In this document: in pieces, positions 25,388-33,595 of the stretch | Position numbering within the stretch: position 1 is the stretch's first letter | Layout: each line of letters starts with the position of its first letter | Translations under genes and position numbers: made by a program | Assembly: GCF_049532985.1 (NCBI RefSeq) | Contig: NZ_CP186693.1 | Location: 2,666,001 to 2,730,000, forward strand | DNA from: Promicromonospora sp049532985 | GTDB taxonomy: Bacteria; Actinomycetota; Actinomycetes; Actinomycetales; Cellulomonadaceae | Length of the DNA stretch: 64,000 nt | Direction: 5' to 3' | Notes under the pieces: generated by a model | The model's database searches: none | The model's input: only the letters and a program-made list of their open reading frames with translations | Told to the model about the DNA's origin: nothing

Positions 25388-26160
25388 GGGGGACGGTCCG
25401 CTCGGGGGCGGGCCGGGCGTCCCGGGTGGGGCGGGCGGTCGCCGCCGCCGCGCTGGGCGGGTCCCTGCTGTCCGGATCGCTGGCCGGCTGCGGTGTGCTG
25501 CCGCCCCTGCCGGACCCGGTGCCGAGCGACATCGTGCCCTCGGCACCGGTCGGCCTGTCCCCCGCCGCGGGCGGCGACGCCCTCAGTCCCGACGGGTTCG
25601 ACGCCGTGGAGCGCATGGCCGTGCGCATCCGCAACGTGGGCTGCGAGGAGCTGTCGACGGGCTCGGGCTTCGCCATCGACGACCACACGCTGATCACCAA
25701 CAAGCACGTGGTCGCGGACTCGCGGGACCTGGAGGTCAGCACCTACGACGGGCACGACATCACCGTGGGCGCGACGTCGACGGCGGGCCTGGCCGACCTC
25801 GCCGTGGTCCGCACCACCGACCCCCTGCCCTCGTACCCGAAGCTGGCCGAGGCCGACCCCGAGCCGGGCGACCCGGTCACGGTCGTGGGCTACCCCGCCG
25901 GCGGCGAGCTCACGGTGACGGAGGGCGCGGTGATGGGCACCACCCGCGACCCGCTGAACGCGAACCTGGGCGAGGTGCTGCTCACCGACGCCCCGGTCGA
26001 GCCGGGCTCGTCCGGATCGGCCGCGCTGGACGCCAAGGGCCGCGTGATCGGCGTGGTCTACGCCAAGACGGCCGACGACAACAGCCTGCTGGTGCCCCTG
26101 TCGACGCTCCAGGAGATGCTGGCCGACGACACGGCGTTCACCCCGGCGAAGGGCTGTTAG
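25384..26160 (+). CDS. Trypsin-like serine protease lipoprotein
   Basis: The 258-residue protein has a signal peptide ending in the lipobox SLAGC, so it should be anchored outside the membrane. The chymotrypsin-fold domain starts near residue 78. The catalytic histidine is in TNKHVVADS, the aspartate in LADLAVVRT and the serine in PGSSGSAAL. This makes it a DegP/S1C-like protease domain without a PDZ domain. It is the last gene of a three-gene coupled operon and ends near a convergent palindrome. A role in surface protein quality control or processing is likely but not provable here. Confidence 0.9.
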   Translation: MRGTVRSGAGRASRVGRAVAAAALGGSLLSGSLAGCGVLPPLPDPVPSDIVPSAPVGLSPAAGGDALSPDGFDAVERMAVRIRNVGCEELSTGSGFAIDDHTLITNKHVVADSRDLEVSTYDGHDITVGATSTAGLADLAVVRTTDPLPSYPKLAEADPEPGDPVTVVGYPAGGELTVTEGAVMGTTRDPLNANLGEVLLTDAPVEPGSSGSAALDAKGRVIGVVYAKTADDNSLLVPLSTLQEMLADDTAFTPAKGC

Positions 26161-26178
26161 GGCCCGGCTGGGACGAGC

Positions 26179-26223
26179 ATGCACCTGCTGCCAGGACGAG
26201 GCTCGTCCTGGCAGCAGGTGCAT
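26179..26223. terminator. Convergent 22-bp palindrome
   Basis: Arms at 26179-26200 and 26202-26223 are exactly complementary around a single central base. It lies 18 bases after the protease stop and 66 bases after the sseB stop (26290, minus strand), so it can serve both genes. No U-tract. Confidence 0.6.
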
Positions 26224-26289
26224 GGTCGCGGCTGTGCCGGTCCTGTGCCGATCGCTTGCGGTACCGGTCGCTGCCGCACCGCCCGCGGC

Positions 26290-27018
26290 TCAGCGGGCCG
26301 CGCCGATGCGGAGCTCCAGGGAGTCCACGCGCGACGAGATCACCTCGGACGCCGCCAGCCGGGCGTTGACCTGGCCCAGCACGGCGTCGAGCCCTGCGCG
26401 GTCCAGGCCGGGGTCGAGGGCGAGCACGACCGCGACCTCCGCCGTGCGGCCCGGCTCGGCGTGCGCGCGCACCACGTGCTGCACCGGCCCGGCGGCGACG
26501 GCCACCTCGGAGGCGACCTCCGGGTCCACGACGATCCCGTCCTCGTGCGGCACCAGGGCGGGCTGCCAGGACTGACCCTGCGCCAGGGCCCAGACGGCGG
26601 GGCGCGGCACCAGCGCCGTGGCGGGCCCGGCGGGGTCCACCACGATCAGGGCCCAGTTCTCGTTCACCGCGGACAGCGCGGCACGCGTCGCCTCGACGGG
26701 CACCGGCCGGGCGTCCGCGCGCCAGGCCCGCATGGTCTCGACGGACGTGAACACCGGCAGGGCCCGCCGCCCGTCCGGGGCCTCCAGCGCGACGACACCG
26801 GAGGACGCCTCCTTGTCGACCGTGAGCCCGTCGGGGTTCTGCTCCGCGACGCCGAGCTCGGCCAGCACCGGCACCAGCACCCGGGTCTCGGCCAGCCGGG
26901 CGACGACGTCGCGCAGCGGCACCGTCCCCGTCGTGTGACCGGCGAGCAGCCGGGTCAGCTCGGCGTCCGCCGAGCCGTCGTCGCCCGCGAACTGGCTGGA
27001 GGGCTGGATCGACTTCAC
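26290..27018 (-). CDS. SseB family protein
   Basis: The 242-residue soluble protein shows the SseB N-terminal pattern (ELTRLLAG, VLVPVLAELG, ALPVFTSVETMRAW) and a C-terminal beta-rich region. The family name comes from an enterobacterial protein; in actinobacteria these are conserved housekeeping proteins of unknown role next to histidine genes. GTG 27018 overlaps the hisA stop as GTGA, so it is the last gene of the his unit. Confidence 0.82.
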   Translation of the reverse strand: MKSIQPSSQFAGDDGSADAELTRLLAGHTTGTVPLRDVVARLAETRVLVPVLAELGVAEQNPDGLTVDKEASSGVVALEAPDGRRALPVFTSVETMRAWRADARPVPVEATRAALSAVNENWALIVVDPAGPATALVPRPAVWALAQGQSWQPALVPHEDGIVVDPEVASEVAVAAGPVQHVVRAHAEPGRTAEVAVVLALDPGLDRAGLDAVLGQVNARLAASEVISSRVDSLELRIGAAR

Positions 27019-27761
27019 GCGGCGTCCCCGGCGGTGCCCGGGCGGCCCGCCACGTCGAGCGCCTGCGGCAGGGTGAACGCGCCCGCGTACAGGGCCTTGC
27101 CGACCACGGCGCCCTCGATGGTGCCGAGCTCGCGCAGGGCGCGCAGGTCGTCGAGCGAGGAGATGCCACCCGAGGCGACGACGTGCGCGGTGGTGCGCGC
27201 GGCGACGTCGGACAGCAGGTCGAGGTTGGGGCCGCGCAGGGTGCCGTCCTTGGTCACGTCGGTGACCACGTAGCGGGCGCAGCCGGCCTCGTCGAGGCGG
27301 GCGAGCACCTCCCAGAGGTCGCCGCCCTCCTTGGTCCAGCCGCGTGCGGCGAGCGTGGTGCCGCGCACGTCGAGGCCCACGGCGACGCGGTCGCCGTGCT
27401 CCGCGATGGCCTTCGCGGTCCAGGCCGGGTCCTCCAGTGCGGCGGTGCCGAGGTTGACGCGGCGCGCGCCGGTGGCCAGGGCCCGCTCCAGCGACTCGTC
27501 GTCACGGATGCCGCCGGACAGCTCGACCTGCACGTCGAGCTCGCCGACCACGCGGGCCAGGAGCTCGGCGTTGGAGCCGCGGCCGAACGCGGCGTCGAGG
27601 TCCACGAGGTGCACCCACTCGGCGCCACCGGCCTGCCAGTCCAGCGCGGCCGTCAGCGGGTCGCCGTACGACGTCTCCGACCCGGCCTCCCCCTGGACGA
27701 GGCGCACGGCCTGGCCGTCGGCCACGTCGACGGCGGGCAGCAGCACAAGTCGCTCGGTCAT
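27015..27761 (-). CDS. hisA: HisA/PriA phosphoribosyl isomerase
   Basis: The 248-residue (beta/alpha)8 enzyme isomerises ProFAR to PRFAR in histidine synthesis. In many actinobacteria the same enzyme (PriA) also performs the TrpF step of tryptophan synthesis. Landmarks are LPAVDVADGQAVRLVQG with the first catalytic aspartate, the phosphate-binding ELSGGIRDDESL, VTDVTKDGTLRGPN with the second aspartate, and VVASGGISSLDDL. GGAGAGAG lies directly before the ATG. A 22-bp hairpin separates it from hisH. Confidence 0.95.
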   Translation of the reverse strand: MTERLVLLPAVDVADGQAVRLVQGEAGSETSYGDPLTAALDWQAGGAEWVHLVDLDAAFGRGSNAELLARVVGELDVQVELSGGIRDDESLERALATGARRVNLGTAALEDPAWTAKAIAEHGDRVAVGLDVRGTTLAARGWTKEGGDLWEVLARLDEAGCARYVVTDVTKDGTLRGPNLDLLSDVAARTTAHVVASGGISSLDDLRALRELGTIEGAVVGKALYAGAFTLPQALDVAGRPGTAGDAA

Positions 27762-27790
27762 CTCTCTCCACAATCTCTCAGGTTGGATTG

Positions 27791-27849
27791 TTGAGTGCTG
27801 GACATTCGCCCTCTTTCGTGTGCCAGAAGGGCGAATGTCCAGCACTCAA
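27791..27849. repeat. 22-bp palindrome inside the his operon
   Basis: Perfect arms at 27791-27812 and 27828-27849 enclose 15 bases. It fills the gap between hisH and hisA on one strand, so it is not at an operon end. It could reduce read-through into hisA-sseB, stabilise the upstream mRNA, or mark a processing site. Confidence 0.75.
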
Positions 27850-27852
27850 CGG

Positions 27853-28497
27853 TCAGGCCAGGGTGGTCAGCCAGTTCTTCAGGAGCTCCGAGCCCGCGTC
27901 GCCCGACTTCTCCGGGTGGAACTGGGTGGCCGACAAGGGGCCGTCCTCCACCGCGGCGACGAAGCGGCCGCCGTGGTCCGCCCAGGTCACCCGCGGCGGG
28001 CGGAACCGGCTCACGGCGTTCTCGTCGTGGCCCTTGGTGAAGGTCTGGGCGGCGTAGGAGTGCACGAAGTAGAAGCGTTCGTCGGCGATGCCGTCGAACA
28101 GGACCGAGCCCTCCGGCACCTCGACCGGCGACCAGCCCATGTGCGGGACGACGGGTGCCTGGAGCCGCTCGACGACGCCCGGCCACTCGCCGATGCCCTC
28201 GGCGCGCTCGCCGTGCTCCACCCCCGCGTCGAACATGACCTGCATGCCCACGCAGATGCCGAGCACCGGCCGGTTGCCGGCCAGGCGGCGGCCCACGACC
28301 TCGTGCCCGCGGACCGCGGTCAGGCCCGCCATGCAGGCGGCGAACGCGCCCACGCCCGGCACGACCAGGCCGTCCGCGTCCTGGGCGGCAGCGCGGTCGG
28401 CGGTCAGCGTGACGTCCGCGCCCACGCGTTCGAGGGCACGGACCGCGGAACGGACGTTGCCGAAGCCGTAGTCGAGGACGACGACGCGGGCGCCCAT
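27853..28497 (-). CDS. hisH: Imidazole glycerol phosphate synthase, glutaminase subunit HisH
   Basis: This 214-residue class I glutaminase supplies ammonia to HisF for making imidazole glycerol phosphate and AICAR. The nucleophile cysteine is in LGICVGMQVMF, and the His/Glu of the triad are in ATQFHPEKSG. The N-terminus VVVLDYGFGNVRS is standard. The ATG lies two bases after the preceding stop. HisF is not in the window. Confidence 0.95.
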   Translation of the reverse strand: MGARVVVLDYGFGNVRSAVRALERVGADVTLTADRAAAQDADGLVVPGVGAFAACMAGLTAVRGHEVVGRRLAGNRPVLGICVGMQVMFDAGVEHGERAEGIGEWPGVVERLQAPVVPHMGWSPVEVPEGSVLFDGIADERFYFVHSYAAQTFTKGHDENAVSRFRPPRVTWADHGGRFVAAVEDGPLSATQFHPEKSGDAGSELLKNWLTTLA

Positions 28498-28499
28498 GC

Positions 28500-29120
28500 T
28501 CAGGCCCCGCCCGTGCTGCTCGCGCCCGGCTCGCCCTTGCCGAGCCCCTTGCGAGCCTTGCGGGCCGCCGAGGTCAGCATCCGCACCGCCTTGAACTTGC
28601 TGATCGACGTCGAGCCGACCACGCCCTCGGCGTCGGCCACGCTCGTGGCGCCGGTCAGCAGGTCGACGACGCTCTCGGGCGCGCCGCCCAGCACGAGGCC
28701 GGGCGCGAGCTCGTCGCCGCGGACGCCGTCGGCGAACCGCACCGCCGTCATCTGCTCACCCGTCCGGGTCACCAGGACGAGCGGGACGCCCCGGACGAGC
28801 TGGGAGATCGCGGCGGCCGCCTGCTCGGGTGCGTCGCCCGAGCGGTCGCGCAGCACGCCGACGGCGCCGATCGAGGTCGGCACCGCGTCCAGGTCGAGCT
28901 GCGCCAGCGAGCTGGCCGCGGCCAGCGGCTCGGCACCGGCGATCTGCGTGATGATCGCGGCGAACTCGGGCTCGCCGCTGCCGGTCAGGGAGGACAGGTC
29001 GTCCGGGATCTCGAGGTCGCCGAGGTCGAGCTCGGGCAGGTCGTCGCCCACCTCGTGCCCGTCGTTCCCGGGCGTGCTGCTGTCGGGCCTGTTGCTGTCG
29101 GGCCTGGTGCTGTCGGACAT
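28500..29120 (-). CDS. Protein of unknown function in the his operon
   Basis: The 206-residue protein begins with an acidic disordered stretch (DSTRPDSNRPDSSTPG, then DDLPELDLGDLEIPDDLSSL) and continues with an alpha/beta region (residues 50-170) and a basic tail (RKARKGLGKGEPG). It sits between hisB and hisH with gaps of 4 and 2 bases, so it is certainly part of the operon. I do not recognise the family. The arrangement suggests a partner or regulator of histidine enzymes, but nothing in the sequence shows it. Confidence 0.75.
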   Translation of the reverse strand: MSDSTRPDSNRPDSSTPGNDGHEVGDDLPELDLGDLEIPDDLSSLTGSGEPEFAAIITQIAGAEPLAAASSLAQLDLDAVPTSIGAVGVLRDRSGDAPEQAAAAISQLVRGVPLVLVTRTGEQMTAVRFADGVRGDELAPGLVLGGAPESVVDLLTGATSVADAEGVVGSTSISKFKAVRMLTSAARKARKGLGKGEPGASSTGGA

Positions 29121-29124
29121 GCTG

Positions 29125-29724
29125 CTAGAGCGCACCCTTCGTGGACGGGATGCCCTCGACCCGCGGGTCGAGGGCGACGGCGGCGCGCAGCGCACGCGCC
29201 AGCGCCTTGAACTGTGCTTCGACGATGTGGTGGGGGTCGCGTCCCGCGAGCACCCGCACGTGCAGGCAGATGCCGGCGTGGTGGGCGATCGACTCCAGCA
29301 CGTGCCGGGTGAGCGAACCCGTGAAGTGCCCCCCGATGAGGTGGTACTCCTGGCCCGCGGGCTCACCCTCGTGCACCAGGTACGGCCGGCCCGACACGTC
29401 CACGACGGCCTGGGCGAGCGCCTCGTCGAGCGGCACGAGCGCGTCGCCGAACCGGGAGATGCCGGCCTTGTCGCCGAGCGCCTGGCGCAGTGCCTCGCCG
29501 AGGCTGATCGCGACGTCCTCGACCGTGTGGTGGGCGTCGATGTGCGTGTCACCGGTCGCCTGCACGGTGAGGTCGATCAGGGAGTGCTTGCCCAGCGCCG
29601 TGAGCATGTGGTCGTAGAAGGGCACGCTCGTGCTGATCTCGGTGCGGCCCGTGCCGTCGAGGTCGAGCTCGACCAGCACCTTCGACTCGGAGGTGGCGCG
29701 TTCCACGCGTGCTGTCCGGCTCAT
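29125..29724 (-). CDS. hisB: Imidazoleglycerol-phosphate dehydratase
   Basis: The 199-residue manganese enzyme converts imidazole glycerol phosphate to imidazole acetol phosphate. Metal-binding motifs are PFYDHMLTALGKHS, DAHHTVEDVAISLG, SIAHHAG and DPHHIVEAQFKALA. It is the monofunctional form without the phosphatase domain found in enterobacteria. Its ATG overlaps the hisC stop. Confidence 0.96.
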   Translation of the reverse strand: MSRTARVERATSESKVLVELDLDGTGRTEISTSVPFYDHMLTALGKHSLIDLTVQATGDTHIDAHHTVEDVAISLGEALRQALGDKAGISRFGDALVPLDEALAQAVVDVSGRPYLVHEGEPAGQEYHLIGGHFTGSLTRHVLESIAHHAGICLHVRVLAGRDPHHIVEAQFKALARALRAAVALDPRVEGIPSTKGAL

Positions 29725-30908
29725 GCCTGCTCTCCTCCTGGTTGCTCCTGCAGCACCTCGACGAGCGCCGCGCGGAACGCGGCCATCTCGCCGGACGTGC
29801 CGATCGACACCCGCAGCCAGCCGTCCGGGCCGGTCTCGCGGATCAGGACACCGCGGTCCAGCAGACCCTGCCAGACGGCGTGCCGGTCGGCGAACGTGCC
29901 GAACAGCACGAAGTTGGCGTCCGTGTCCGCGACCTCGAACGGCCGCCCGTCGGGCAGGTGCTGCTTGCGCAGCCAGGCCACCGTCGCGTCACGCTCGGCA
30001 CGCAGCGTCGCCACCTGCGCCATGAGCGACTCCCGGTGCCGCAGCGCGGCGCCCGCGGCGGCCTGCGTGATGGCGCTCAGGTGGTACGGCAGGCGCACGA
30101 TCCGCAGCGCGTCGACGAAGTCGGCGGAGCCGACCAGGTAGCCGAGACGCGCCCCGGCCGCGGCGAACGCCTTGGACATGGTGCGGGTGACCGCGAGGTG
30201 GGGGTACCGCTCCAGCAGCGCGACCGCGGACGGCGTGCCCGGACGGCGGAACTCCGCGTACGCCTCGTCCACGACGACGACGGGGCGCGCCCCGTCGAGG
30301 TCGACCTCCAGGGCCGCCTCGCAGATCGCCTCGACCGTGGCCGCGGGCAGCGCCGTGCCCGTCGGGTTGTTCGGGCTGGCCAGCAGGATCACCGACGGGC
30401 GCACCTCGCGGATCTTCTGCGCGGCGTACGCCGGGTCCAGCGTGAAGTCCTCCGCGCGGCGGCCCACCACCCACGTGGTGTGGGTGTCGCGCGCGTACTC
30501 CGGGTACATGGAGTAGGTGGGCGCGAACGACAGCGCGGTACGGCCGGGGCCGCCGAACGCCTGCAGCACGTGCAGCATGACCTCGTTGGACCCGTTCGCC
30601 GCCCACACGTCGCAGCGGTCGAGGCTGACGCCGGTCTCCAGGGCGAGGTAGTCGGCCAGGTCCCGCCGCAGCGCCGTGGCGTCCCGGTCCGGGTACCGGT
30701 TCATGCCGCGTGCCGCGCGCGCGACGTCCTCGGCGATGGTCGCCACCACGTCCTCGCCGGGCGGGTACGGGTTCTCGTTGACGTTCAGCAGCACGGGGAC
30801 GTCGAGCTGCGGCGCGCCGTACGGCTGCTCGTCCGCGAGCTCCGGACGCAGCGGCAGCCGCACCGCGGGCGCGGAGGCGCTGTGCTGGTCGACGGCGTGG
30901 GTCATCAC
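29721..30908 (-). CDS. hisC: Histidinol-phosphate aminotransferase
   Basis: This 395-residue class II PLP aminotransferase converts imidazole acetol phosphate to histidinol phosphate. It has NVNENPYPPG at the N-terminus, ANGSNEVM for phosphate binding, SPNNPTGT, VVDEAYAEF and the PLP lysine 246 in TRTMSKAFAAAGARLGY. A TAGACT box ends seven bases before GTG 30908, which predicts a leaderless transcript starting at that GTG; the next codon is ATG 30905. It heads the hisC-hisB-unknown-hisH-hisA-sseB unit. hisD, usually just upstream, is 7.5 kb away in the opposite orientation. Confidence 0.95.
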   Translation of the reverse strand: MMTHAVDQHSASAPAVRLPLRPELADEQPYGAPQLDVPVLLNVNENPYPPGEDVVATIAEDVARAARGMNRYPDRDATALRRDLADYLALETGVSLDRCDVWAANGSNEVMLHVLQAFGGPGRTALSFAPTYSMYPEYARDTHTTWVVGRRAEDFTLDPAYAAQKIREVRPSVILLASPNNPTGTALPAATVEAICEAALEVDLDGARPVVVVDEAYAEFRRPGTPSAVALLERYPHLAVTRTMSKAFAAAGARLGYLVGSADFVDALRIVRLPYHLSAITQAAAGAALRHRESLMAQVATLRAERDATVAWLRKQHLPDGRPFEVADTDANFVLFGTFADRHAVWQGLLDRGVLIRETGPDGWLRVSIGTSGEMAAFRAALVEVLQEQPGGEQA

Positions 30909-30914
30909 CGCACC

Positions 30915-30920
30915 AGTCTA
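30915..30920 (-). promoter_or_regulatory. -10 box for hisC, leaderless
   Basis: TAGACT on the minus strand ends seven bases upstream of the GTG/ATG start of hisC, so the mRNA should begin at the start codon. No ribosome-binding site is present. Confidence 0.6.
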
Positions 30921-30993
30921 CGAAGCGTGCGGCACCGGCCCGGTACGAGTCCGCCCACCGGGCGCGTGGGACACGTCACGGGACGCCGGGCGG

Positions 30994-33543
30994 TCACCGG
31001 ATCGCCAGGACGAACGGGTAGACGGCGGACGCGCCCGCCTGGCGCAGCAGCCGGGCCGCGACCGTGAGCGTCCAGCCCGAGTCGGTGTAGTCGTCCACCA
31101 GCAGCACCGCCCGGCCCGGCAGCCCGCGCAGCGCGGCCTCCCCGAGCTGCGGCTGCAGGCGCCTGACGACACCGGCCAGCCGCATCGCCGAGTTCACGTC
31201 GTGCCGGCCCGGCTCCTCCTGGCCGGCGACGGGGCCGATCGCGCCGATCATCGGCACGCCCAGGTACTTCGCGAGCCCCGTGGCCAGGTGGTAGGACAGC
31301 TGCGGCCGCTTGACGGAACGGACCGCCACGACGGCCTCCACCACCAGCGGACCGGGCTCGGGCACGACGGCGCCCTCCTGGCCGCTCGCGTCGTGCTCGT
31401 CCTGCTCGTCCTGCGCGGTCTCGGCCGGCGGGCGCAGCGCTTCCCACTCGTCCAGCACCCGGGCCGCGGCCCGGCGCAGGTGGACCGGGAGCTCGCCGTC
31501 GGGCGCGTTCGGGGCGAGCAGGTCACGCAGCGGACCCGACCAGCCCAGGCCGTCGAGGCGCGCCACGGCGCGCCCGGGCTCGGCCAGCTCGCCGGGCGGG
31601 ATCTTCCCCTTGAGGTCCAGGCCGATCGCCGCCAGGCCGGTGGGCCACATCTTGCGGGCCTCGACCTCCACGCCGGGCCGGTCCATCTCGGCGCGCGCGG
31701 CGGCCACCGCCTCGGCGTCCGGCGCCTCGGGCAGGTCCATCGCGCCGCACCGGTCGCAGCGGCCGCACGACCAGCCCGGAGCCAGGTCGGGGTCGTCGAG
31801 CTGGGCCCGCAGGTAGGCCATGCGGCACCCGGGGGTGGCGACGTAGTCGACCATCGCCTGCTGCTCGGCGGCCCGGGTCGCGGCGACCCGGGCGTACCGC
31901 TCGGCGTCGTACGACCACTCCCGGCCGGTGGACTCCCAGCCGCCGCGCACGCGCCGGACCGCGCCGTCCACGTCGAGCACCTTGAGCATGGTCTCCAACC
32001 GGGACCGCCGCAGGTCCACCTGCGTCTCCAGCGCGGCGGTCGACAGGGTGCCGCCGGACCGCAGGGCGTCCAGGGTGACGCGCACCTGCCCCTCGGCGGG
32101 GAACGCCTGCTCGCCGAACCAGTCCCAGATCGCCTTGTCCTCGGTACCGGGGAGCAGCACCACCAGCGCCTGGTCGACGCCGCGGCCCGCACGGCCGACC
32201 TGCTGGTAGTACGCGATCGGCGAGGACGGCGCGCCCAGGTGCACCACGAAGGCGAGGTCCGGCTTGTCGAAGCCCATGCCCAGCGCCGAGGTGGCCACCA
32301 GGGCCTTGACCTCGTTGTTCTTGAGCTCGGCCTCGAGCTGCTCCCGCTGGGCCGGCTCGGTCCGGCCCGTGTACGCGGCGACGGCGAGGCCGTAGCCGCG
32401 CAGCTGCTCGGCGACCTGCTCCGCCGCCGACACGGTGAGGCAGTACACGATGCCGGACCCCTCGATGTCCTGCAGCGCCTCGGCCAGCCAGGCCACCCGG
32501 GTGGGCTGGTCACCGAGCTCCAGCACCGCCAGATGCAGGGACTCCCGGTCGAGCGCGCCGCGCAGCACCAGCACGTCCTCGGCGGCCGTGCCGTCGGCGT
32601 GCACGGCGAGCTGCTCCGCCACGTCCTGCGTGACGCGCTCGTTCGCCGTGGCGGTGGTGGCCAGCACGGGGATACCCGTGGGCAGGTCGGCCAGGAGGGT
32701 ACGGATGCGCCGGTAGTCGGGCCGGAAGTCGTGGCCCCAGTCCGAGATGCAGTGGGCCTCGTCGATGACCACCAGGCCGGCGTCGGCCGCCAGCCGCGGC
32801 AGCACCTCGTCGCGGAAGCCCGGGTTGTTCAGCCGCTCCGGCGAGCACAGCAGCACGTCCACCTCGCCGCGGGCGATCGACGCGTGCACCTCGTCCCACT
32901 CCGTCATGTTCGCCGAGTTGATGGTGACCGCGCGGATCCCCGCACGGGCGGCGGCGGCGATCTGGTCGCGCATGAGCGCCAGCAGGGGTGACACGATCAC
33001 CGTGGGCCCGGCGCCCCGGGCCCGCAGCAGCCGGGTCGCCACGAAGTACACCGCCGACTTGCCCCACCCGGTGCGCTGCACCACCAGGGCCCGGCGACGG
33101 AAGGCGGCGAGCGCCTCGATGGCCGTCCACTGGTCGTCGCGCAGCCGCGCGTCGTCGCGGCCGACGAGCTCGCGGAGCGCTGCCTCGGCCTCCTCGCGCA
33201 GCGAGGCGCCGGGCGTCGCCGCCGTGGCCCGCGAGGCAGGCGCCTCCGCCTCCTCCAGGGACTCCTCGCCCGCGACGTCCGGGGCCGCCGCCTGGTCCAC
33301 GTCCGCGTCCCCGGCCGCGCCACCATCCGCGACCTCGGTCCGGACCGGCCGGCGGACCGGCGCCGCAGGCGCCACCCCGCCGTCGTCCAGCAGGCCCCGC
33401 AGCATCTGCAGCTTGGCCGCCTGCGCCTCGGGGGTGTTCCGCGCCGACGGCGGCAGCGCCGGATCACCGACCTCGGTCAGGAGGGCGTCGTCGGGCGGCT
33501 CCTCCATGGCGAAGGGCAGGTCTGCGAAGGGGTCCTTGGTCAC
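30994..33543 (-). CDS. RecQ-type DNA helicase with C-terminal phosphoribosyltransferase-like domain
   Basis: The 849-residue protein starts with about 135 residues of acidic, alanine-rich, probably disordered sequence. Helicase domains follow: QRTGWGKS (Walker A), VIDEAHCISDWGHDFRPDY (DEAH box), and GMGFDKPDLAFVVH with QQVGRAGRG (motifs V-VI). A four-cysteine zinc region follows (TPGCRMAYL and WSCGRCDRCG). The last 130 residues form a second domain ending with VLLVDDYTDSGWTL, the PRPP-binding loop pattern of phosphoribosyltransferases such as ComF. GTG 33543 is chosen because TAGGAT ends eight bases upstream, predicting a leaderless mRNA. The fusion recurs in actinobacteria, but its meaning is not known to me. 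Confidence 0.88.
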   Translation of the reverse strand: MTKDPFADLPFAMEEPPDDALLTEVGDPALPPSARNTPEAQAAKLQMLRGLLDDGGVAPAAPVRRPVRTEVADGGAAGDADVDQAAAPDVAGEESLEEAEAPASRATAATPGASLREEAEAALRELVGRDDARLRDDQWTAIEALAAFRRRALVVQRTGWGKSAVYFVATRLLRARGAGPTVIVSPLLALMRDQIAAAARAGIRAVTINSANMTEWDEVHASIARGEVDVLLCSPERLNNPGFRDEVLPRLAADAGLVVIDEAHCISDWGHDFRPDYRRIRTLLADLPTGIPVLATTATANERVTQDVAEQLAVHADGTAAEDVLVLRGALDRESLHLAVLELGDQPTRVAWLAEALQDIEGSGIVYCLTVSAAEQVAEQLRGYGLAVAAYTGRTEPAQREQLEAELKNNEVKALVATSALGMGFDKPDLAFVVHLGAPSSPIAYYQQVGRAGRGVDQALVVLLPGTEDKAIWDWFGEQAFPAEGQVRVTLDALRSGGTLSTAALETQVDLRRSRLETMLKVLDVDGAVRRVRGGWESTGREWSYDAERYARVAATRAAEQQAMVDYVATPGCRMAYLRAQLDDPDLAPGWSCGRCDRCGAMDLPEAPDAEAVAAARAEMDRPGVEVEARKMWPTGLAAIGLDLKGKIPPGELAEPGRAVARLDGLGWSGPLRDLLAPNAPDGELPVHLRRAAARVLDEWEALRPPAETAQDEQDEHDASGQEGAVVPEPGPLVVEAVVAVRSVKRPQLSYHLATGLAKYLGVPMIGAIGPVAGQEEPGRHDVNSAMRLAGVVRRLQPQLGEAALRGLPGRAVLLVDDYTDSGWTLTVAARLLRQAGASAVYPFVLAIR

Positions 33544-33550
33544 GCCACCG

Positions 33551-33556
33551 ATCCTA
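33551..33556 (-). promoter_or_regulatory. -10 box for the RecQ-type gene, leaderless
   Basis: TAGGAT on the minus strand is followed by seven bases and then the GTG start at 33543. This decides the start over an in-frame extension of 16 codons. Confidence 0.55.
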
Positions 33557-33595
33557 GGAGAGGCCACCGACACCGCGACCCGGTCGTCCACAGCC

